Of a stretch of 8,791 nucleotides of DNA, positions 5,702 through 8,791 are shown piece after piece. The position numbers were made by a program, and so were the translations under genes. Under the pieces are notes generated by a model that did not search any database, was not told the origin of the DNA, and saw only the letters and a program-made list of their open reading frames with translations. Position 1 is the stretch's first letter. Each line of letters opens with the position of its first letter. The DNA comes from Candidatus Kaiserbacteria bacterium. Lineage in GTDB: Bacteria; Patescibacteriota; Minisyncoccia; Phycocordibacterales; UBA2100. The DNA is taken from assembly GCA_024654165.1 (NCBI GenBank), contig JANLIP010000001.1, positions 1 to 8,791 of the forward strand, written 5' to 3'.

Positions 5702-5934
5702 TCAACAGCCGAGCAGTTTCAAGAACTTGCTCGTGGAAAGACGCGCCTGCTTCAAAATGCTTGAGAGCGTACTCCGTGTTATGTCACGGCCATGGCGCGC
5801 CACCGTAACAAGGACTCTTGGGTCCTTCGGGTGCCTCATTGAACATGACTCCCGATTTGACGGGCAACATAAAATCCGCCTCGTAGCAGTGCCTGTAAAA
5901 CTTTTGTCGCGGTGAGAACGGGAAGAATGCTCAT
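5702..5934 (-). pseudogene. hicA: HicA-type mRNA interferase toxin, interrupted by a one-base frameshift
   Basis: From ATG 5934 the frame encodes MSILPVLTATKVLQALLRGG, then FYVARQIGSHVQ, and stops at TGA 5836-5838. The shifted frame continues the family from codon ATG 5839: MRHPKDPRVLVTVARHGRDI, then TRSTLSSILKQARLSTSKFLKLL to TGA 5702. Together these give an intact double-stranded-RNA-binding-like HicA fold of about 77 residues, including the GSH motif with the catalytic His. Reading CAAATG instead of CAATG at the junction would restore one frame, so a single A is missing. The stop and downstream ATG overlap (ATGA), so coupled synthesis of two halves is conceivable, but loss of toxin function or a sequence error is likelier. 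The start overlaps the hicB stop by 4 nt. Confidence 0.85.
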
Positions 5935-6203
5935 GCAACAACAGAAAATGTGCCGGGGCGCGCAAATTTCCCGTGTACGCGCCTTGCATCGTCTACAATA
6001 ATTTTCTTCTCGTCTAAAGCAGAGAGACAGTGGAGACTTATCACTTCACCGGCGTATTTCTTCGCTTCTGTTAACGTGCGTGCTTCCGTAAGAACGCCGG
6101 GGAACGCAGGGATAGAAACAAAATAAACTTTCTCGCGCTTGGCAAACCAAATAAGCGCGTAAAAGTCCCCATACGCTGTCTTTATGAGATATTTTTTCTT
6201 CAC
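5931..6203 (-). CDS. hicB: HicB-family antitoxin
   Basis: 90 residues from GTG 6203: MKKKYLIKTAYGDFYALIWF, then KVYFVSIPAFPGVLTEARTL TEAKKYAGEVISLH. This is the HicB partial RNase-H-like fold with the family motif VSIPAFPGV and the following helix. It would bind and neutralise HicA. The C-terminus is short (to FSVVA) and no ribbon-helix-helix or HTH domain is evident, as in many small HicB proteins. GTG 6203 was chosen because the family begins at KKYLIK and because TACAAT lies at 6215-6210, 6 nt before it, suggesting a leaderless message. GTG 6236 would add an unconserved 11 residues. Gene order antitoxin-toxin with an ATGA overlap to hicA is typical of this class of module. Confidence 0.85.
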   Translation of the reverse strand: MKKKYLIKTAYGDFYALIWFAKREKVYFVSIPAFPGVLTEARTLTEAKKYAGEVISLHCLSALDEKKIIVDDARRVHGKFARPGTFSVVA

Positions 6204-6209
6204 ACGGCA

Positions 6210-6238
6210 ATTGTACTGCACGTCCGCGCAACGCACAA
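6210..6238 (-). promoter_or_regulatory. Promoter of hicBA
   Basis: On the minus strand, TTGTGC (6238 to 6233), a 17-bp spacer and TACAAT (6215 to 6210, 5 of 6 consensus). The predicted start of transcription falls on the GTG at 6203, consistent with leaderless translation of hicB. The -35 is weak, matching only in TTG. Confidence 0.45.
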
Positions 6239-6287
6239 ATTCTCGTCAATTATCAAGGAAGAATGGAGGCTTGAACAGATTTCGTAT

Positions 6288-6824
6288 TCAAAGATTCCGC
6301 ATGCGCACGTTTCTAAAGAAAAGAGGGAGAGCAAAACGGTCTAGCCCCCAGTAGCCGGCGACGCGCCACGCGAGAATTAGAAACACGCTTAGCACAAACA
6401 TAATCGGGTTTATGGAAACAGTTCCTGCGAGCATGAAGTTCAGATTCATGAATGCGCCGAAGAATGTTGCGATGCCTACGAAGATGCCGACGATAATCGC
6501 AATTCCTACCAACACTTCGCCGAACGCGACTAGATTTGACCACAGCGCCGGATTCGGAAGAACTGCGTTTTGGAGAAATGCCGCGTACCATCCTTGCACG
6601 TCCGGATGCGCGCCGGCGGTTTTCGTAAGCGCGTTATTTACGAATCCCGTAATCGCCGCGCCGGCAGAATCCCCTACCCACGCGGGATTCTGAATCTTCT
6701 CCCACCCCGCCGTGACCCATTCATATCCGATGTACAGGCGCACGACGAGCCACAAGAGCGCGCTTCTGGAGCTTGAATATAAAAAATGCGAAAGCGATGA
6801 CTGCTCAAGAAAATGTTGCATCAT
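6288..6824 (-). CDS. DoxX family membrane protein
   Basis: 178 residues from ATG 6824, with four probable membrane helices: around 21-38 (ALLWLVVRLYIGYEWVTAGW), 97-116 (VAFGEVLVGIAIIVGIFVGI), 117-135 and 138-158 (INPIMFVLSVFLILAWRVAG). The RLYIGYEWVTAGWEKI segment, the FGEVLVGIAI helix with its Glu and the NLNFMLAG segment are typical of the DoxX/DoxD-like family, whose members are linked to quinone- or thiol-dependent electron transfer and to oxidative stress resistance. The substrate here is unknown. TTG 6851 is also in frame but falls within a possible -10 box (GATAAT, 6856 to 6851), so ATG 6824 is preferred. No gene for a partner oxidase is visible. Confidence 0.88.
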   Translation of the reverse strand: MMQHFLEQSSLSHFLYSSSRSALLWLVVRLYIGYEWVTAGWEKIQNPAWVGDSAGAAITGFVNNALTKTAGAHPDVQGWYAAFLQNAVLPNPALWSNLVAFGEVLVGIAIIVGIFVGIATFFGAFMNLNFMLAGTVSINPIMFVLSVFLILAWRVAGYWGLDRFALPLFFRNVRMRNL

Positions 6825-6920
6825 AAAAACGAGCGTTGCTCTTCCAAGCAATTATCTACCCAAATAGAGAATCCGCACCGCAAGGGTGTGCATAACAAAC
6901 TGTACAGTCAGAACAACATA

Positions 6921-6959
6921 GCAAGAAAAAAGGCCTAGGGGGGGGAATCCCCTAGGCCT
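6921..6959 (-). terminator. Intrinsic terminator of the KamA-like gene
   Basis: On the minus strand, AGGCCTAGGGG (6959 to 6949), a 7-base loop, and CCCCTAGGCCT (6941 to 6931) make a perfect 11-bp stem, followed by TTTTTCTTGC. It lies 17 bases after the stop codon at 6977 and separates this gene from the DoxX gene on the same strand. A run of eight G (+ strand, 6938-6945) spans one arm and part of the loop. Confidence 0.92.
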
Positions 6960-6976
6960 CCCACAACGCGTCGGGT

Positions 6977-8230
6977 TCAATCCGAAACGTCGGGGTACAT
7001 CTCCCACTTACCTTTCCAGTTCTTGAATACGATGACTGGTTTGTCTCGGAACTTTGTATATATGAAGTCCGGAGTCCCGATGAATTGATTTTTGCTGAAG
7101 CTGTACCCAAACCAGTCGTCCCCATTGGTCCAACCAAACGAGTCGAGATCTGGCATCGTCCCGTCAATCGCCCATACTGTTTCCCTCTCATACGTGCGAT
7201 CCATCAGGAATGTATTGCGCTCCATAGGAATGGTCTTCTTGCCACCCCGGCTGACGATAATCGCTTCCGGAGCACGCATGTGCGAGAATCCGCGCCCGAT
7301 GATTGGGCGCACGACATCCGCCATCCGCGAAACCGACAAACGCCAGCGTCTTGCTCCGAGTGTTCCCGGCATGCTGTGGAGAAAGTAGTACGGGCGCACA
7401 CCGCACTCCACCAGACGCGTGCACAGCTCTTTCAGTACCTCGGTGTCGTCGTTCACCCCGCGGAGAATCGGAATGTGCGCGAGGCGGATTACAGAACCGC
7501 ATCCGCGCGCAAGCCGTTCCATCGCCGCGATGAAACGCGGTGTTACCTGCCGAGGATGCAGGATGTGAAAGGCAATTTCCGTCACGGAGAATTTCTTGCA
7601 CAGCGCAGTGAAGGAATCGCTGAACCGATCCGTGTCGTGAATGCCTTTTGCCGTGTGGATGCGAATTATCCGAACGTGCGGTATGGAACGAACGTCAGCG
7701 AAACGCTGCTCTAAGAGACTATCAGGGACAACGAGTGGTTCGCCACCGCTGAAGATGACTTCGCTAATCTTGGAATGCGCGCGAATGAACGTTAGTCCCT
7801 CCGACCAGTCTTGCGGTCGCGGTTTCTTTTGGCCGTTCTTGTCCAAAACCCGGATTGTTTCAAAGCAGTGGAGGCACTTTTGTTCACAGCCGAACGAACG
7901 ATGCAGAATTCGGTCTGTATATTTCCACTGCCACGCCCAGTTTCCAGGGATTGGAAAGTCCCCCGGCATTTCCCAGTTGTCCCACAACGGGTCGTAAGCA
8001 CTTGGTGCTTTCGCCGTGAGAAGATCCGGAAACGGCCAGAAGAGTTGTGCGAGCGGATCGGACCGGAGAGGAACGCCGTGTTCATCCTTTTCCAGATAGT
8101 CCAGCATTTCCTGCGAAACGCCGAAGCGAAAACGCTTGTTGAAGTCGGAGATTTGGCTAATTTCATTGGTCGGAATGTGCGGAAACCTTGCATGTATGTC
8201 TTCTGCAGACTGCAGTAACTTGGTATTCAT
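6977..8230 (-). CDS. KamA-family radical SAM protein (lysine 2,3-aminomutase-like)
   Basis: 417 residues. ATG 8230 is set by an AAGGAG ribosome binding site (8243 to 8238) 7 nt upstream. The iron-sulfur cluster motif is C115-x3-C119-x2-C122 (GCEQKCLHCF), with His before the third Cys as in KamA enzymes. Then come SGGEPLVVPD (161-170) for AdoMet, IPHVRIIRIHT (183-193), HPRQVTPRFI, the family block ILRGVNDDTEVLKELCTRLV (255-274) and VRPYYFLHSMPG (278-289). SRGGKKTIPM (327-336) sits where KamA has its PLP-binding Lys. Relatives move an amino group between C2 and C3 of Lys, Glu or Arg, or modify EF-P (EpmB). The N-terminal DPLAQLFWPF is also KamA-like. The C-terminal 80 residues are Trp- and Phe-rich and look unlike classical KamA, so the substrate is left open. 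It is divergent from a TrmB-type regulator. Confidence 0.85.
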   Translation of the reverse strand: MNTKLLQSAEDIHARFPHIPTNEISQISDFNKRFRFGVSQEMLDYLEKDEHGVPLRSDPLAQLFWPFPDLLTAKAPSAYDPLWDNWEMPGDFPIPGNWAWQWKYTDRILHRSFGCEQKCLHCFETIRVLDKNGQKKPRPQDWSEGLTFIRAHSKISEVIFSGGEPLVVPDSLLEQRFADVRSIPHVRIIRIHTAKGIHDTDRFSDSFTALCKKFSVTEIAFHILHPRQVTPRFIAAMERLARGCGSVIRLAHIPILRGVNDDTEVLKELCTRLVECGVRPYYFLHSMPGTLGARRWRLSVSRMADVVRPIIGRGFSHMRAPEAIIVSRGGKKTIPMERNTFLMDRTYERETVWAIDGTMPDLDSFGWTNGDDWFGYSFSKNQFIGTPDFIYTKFRDKPVIVFKNWKGKWEMYPDVSD

Positions 8231-8272
8231 GGCTATACTCCTTGTCAAAGGTCATAGGATGCTACGGCGGCA

Positions 8273-8300
8273 ATTATCCAATATGTTAAAAAGCTTGCAA
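8273..8300 (-). promoter_or_regulatory. Promoter of the KamA-like gene
   Basis: On the minus strand, -35 TTGCAA (8300 to 8295), a 16-bp spacer and -10 GATAAT (8278 to 8273). Transcription would start near 8267, leaving a leader of about 36 nt with the AAGGAG site. The -35 box is its own reverse complement and also serves the divergent promoter. Confidence 0.6.
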
Positions 8301-8319
8301 ATTAACATTATTTATGTTA
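8283..8319. promoter_or_regulatory. Cluster of three ATGTTA/TAACAT half-sites, candidate operator
   Basis: ATGTTAA at 8283-8289, its complement TTAACAT at 8302-8308, and ATGTTA at 8314-8319. The first and second form a dyad with a 12-bp gap; the second and third form one with a 5-bp gap. The sites lie in the spacers of both divergent promoters and the third overlaps the -10 box of the TrmB-type gene, so a bound dimer could control both genes. The likely binder is the adjacent TrmB-type protein (inference). Confidence 0.5.
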
Positions 8320-8323
8320 TCAT
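8295..8323 (+). promoter_or_regulatory. Promoter of the TrmB-type regulator gene
   Basis: TTGCAA (8295-8300), a 17-bp spacer and TATCAT (8318-8323, 5 of 6 consensus). The -10 box ends 6 bases before ATG 8330, so the message should begin at or next to the start codon and be leaderless. Confidence 0.6.
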
Positions 8324-8329
8324 GGTCAA

Positions 8330-8791
8330 ATGCCTGAAAATATAAGAAAAACGCTCAATCGTATCGGCCTAAAAGACAATGAAATAAAGGTTTATTTGAC
8401 TTGTCTGGAGAATAAGCAGGGGCTCTTCGTTGCCGAAATAGCCTCCAAAACGGGCATAAAAAGAAGTACTGTTAATCTCATACTTGAACGACTTGGCGAA
8501 AAAGGATTCGTAACATACCACCTTGACGGGAGCAGGAAGCTTTTCTCGGCGGAATCGCCGGAGACGCTTCTCTTTCATTTTGAGGAATCATTGACTGACC
8601 TGCGAGGCCTTATTCCCCTGCTCCATATCGCGAGTGGAGCGGACAAACAGACAAAGATACGATTTTTTGAAGGGAAAGAAAGTATTGAGAAAATCTATCA
8701 TGACATTTTATTGACGATGAAAATAAATAAAGACCCGAAAAAAGAGATTCTGGAAATTTCTTCGGGAGAGGGCACGTTTGAGGTTATGCCG
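8330..8791 (+). CDS. TrmB-family transcriptional regulator, cut by the window end
   Basis: 154 codons from ATG 8330 without a stop before the window ends. Residues 5-75 form the TrmB winged helix: IRKTLNRIGLKDNEIKVYLT, then FVAEIASKTGIKRSTVNLIL with the recognition helix and ERLGEKGFVTYHLDGSRKLF as the wing. Residues 76-105 are helical (ETLLFHFEESLTDLRGLIPL). IRFFEGKESIEKIYHDILL (110-128) opens the C-terminal phospholipase-D-like half seen in many TrmB-type regulators, which may bind an effector. The rest is outside the window. It is divergent from the KamA-like radical SAM gene and shares its control region, so it may regulate both. No ribosome binding site precedes the ATG; the promoter spacing points to a leaderless message. 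Confidence 0.88.
   Translation, partial: MPENIRKTLNRIGLKDNEIKVYLTCLENKQGLFVAEIASKTGIKRSTVNLILERLGEKGFVTYHLDGSRKLFSAESPETLLFHFEESLTDLRGLIPLLHIASGADKQTKIRFFEGKESIEKIYHDILLTMKINKDPKKEILEISSGEGTFEVMP

Noticed and set aside
5836..5838. TGA read as an amino acid (alternative code) in hicA
   Set aside because: The family continues in another frame after the TGA, and TGA ends smpB, hicB, the DUF1003 gene and the DoxX gene at proper family lengths.
5835..5842. Programmed -1 frameshift in hicA
   Set aside because: The junction GTT CAA TGA is not a slippery heptamer and no downstream stimulator structure was evident. A missing A explains it more simply.
7085..7714. 209-residue plus-strand open frame inside the KamA-like gene
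   Set aside because: It is antisense to a clearly conserved radical SAM gene, has no ribosome binding site and shows no recognisable domain.

Overview
The window looks like a piece of a Patescibacteria/CPR (Parcubacteria-like) chromosome of roughly even base composition. This is inferred from gene content: alanine/serine-rich secreted proteins, an ECF sigma factor next to a DUF5667-type membrane protein, a PaaX-like regulator with a Cas2-like fold, a small HicBA pair, several apparently leaderless genes, and a divergent KamA-family radical SAM gene beside a TrmB-type regulator. TGA is used as a normal stop (smpB, hicB, the DUF1003 gene), so UGA recoding as in Gracilibacteria is excluded.

Left part (1-3435, + strand). 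Two secreted low-complexity proteins come first. The first has a signal-peptide-like start that is not joined to any normal start codon. It ends at a strong hairpin terminator. The second has a perfect -10 box and a good ribosome binding site. A compact foldable RNA element (1556-1620) follows, then an ECF sigma factor, a DUF5667-like single-pass membrane protein 8 nt downstream (probable anti-sigma partner), and a possible 47-residue small protein. The layout suggests a cell-surface stress circuit whose targets could include the adjacent secreted proteins.

Middle (3492-5210). A minus-strand PaaX/Cas2-like gene is bracketed by two inverted copies of a 34-bp palindrome with 16-bp arms. The copy at its 5' end directly abuts the ATG. 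Next come smpB and the tmRNA gene ssrA, the two partners of trans-translation, 43 nt apart on the + strand. A consensus sigma-70 promoter (TTGACA-N18-TATAAT) lies inside smpB and points at ssrA. The tmRNA ends at a hairpin with T-tracts on both sides, which also serves the convergent DUF1003 gene.

Right part (5222-8791). On the minus strand are a DUF1003 membrane protein, a HicB-HicA toxin-antitoxin pair in which hicA carries a one-base frameshift, a DoxX-family membrane protein, and a KamA-like radical SAM enzyme with a strong terminator. Divergent from the last, and running off the window, is a TrmB-family regulator. Its intergenic region packs back-to-back promoters that share one palindromic -35 box, plus three TAACAT-type half-sites.

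No CRISPR array, cas1, tRNA, rRNA or transposase was seen. No stretch longer than 300 bases lacks a gene or RNA.
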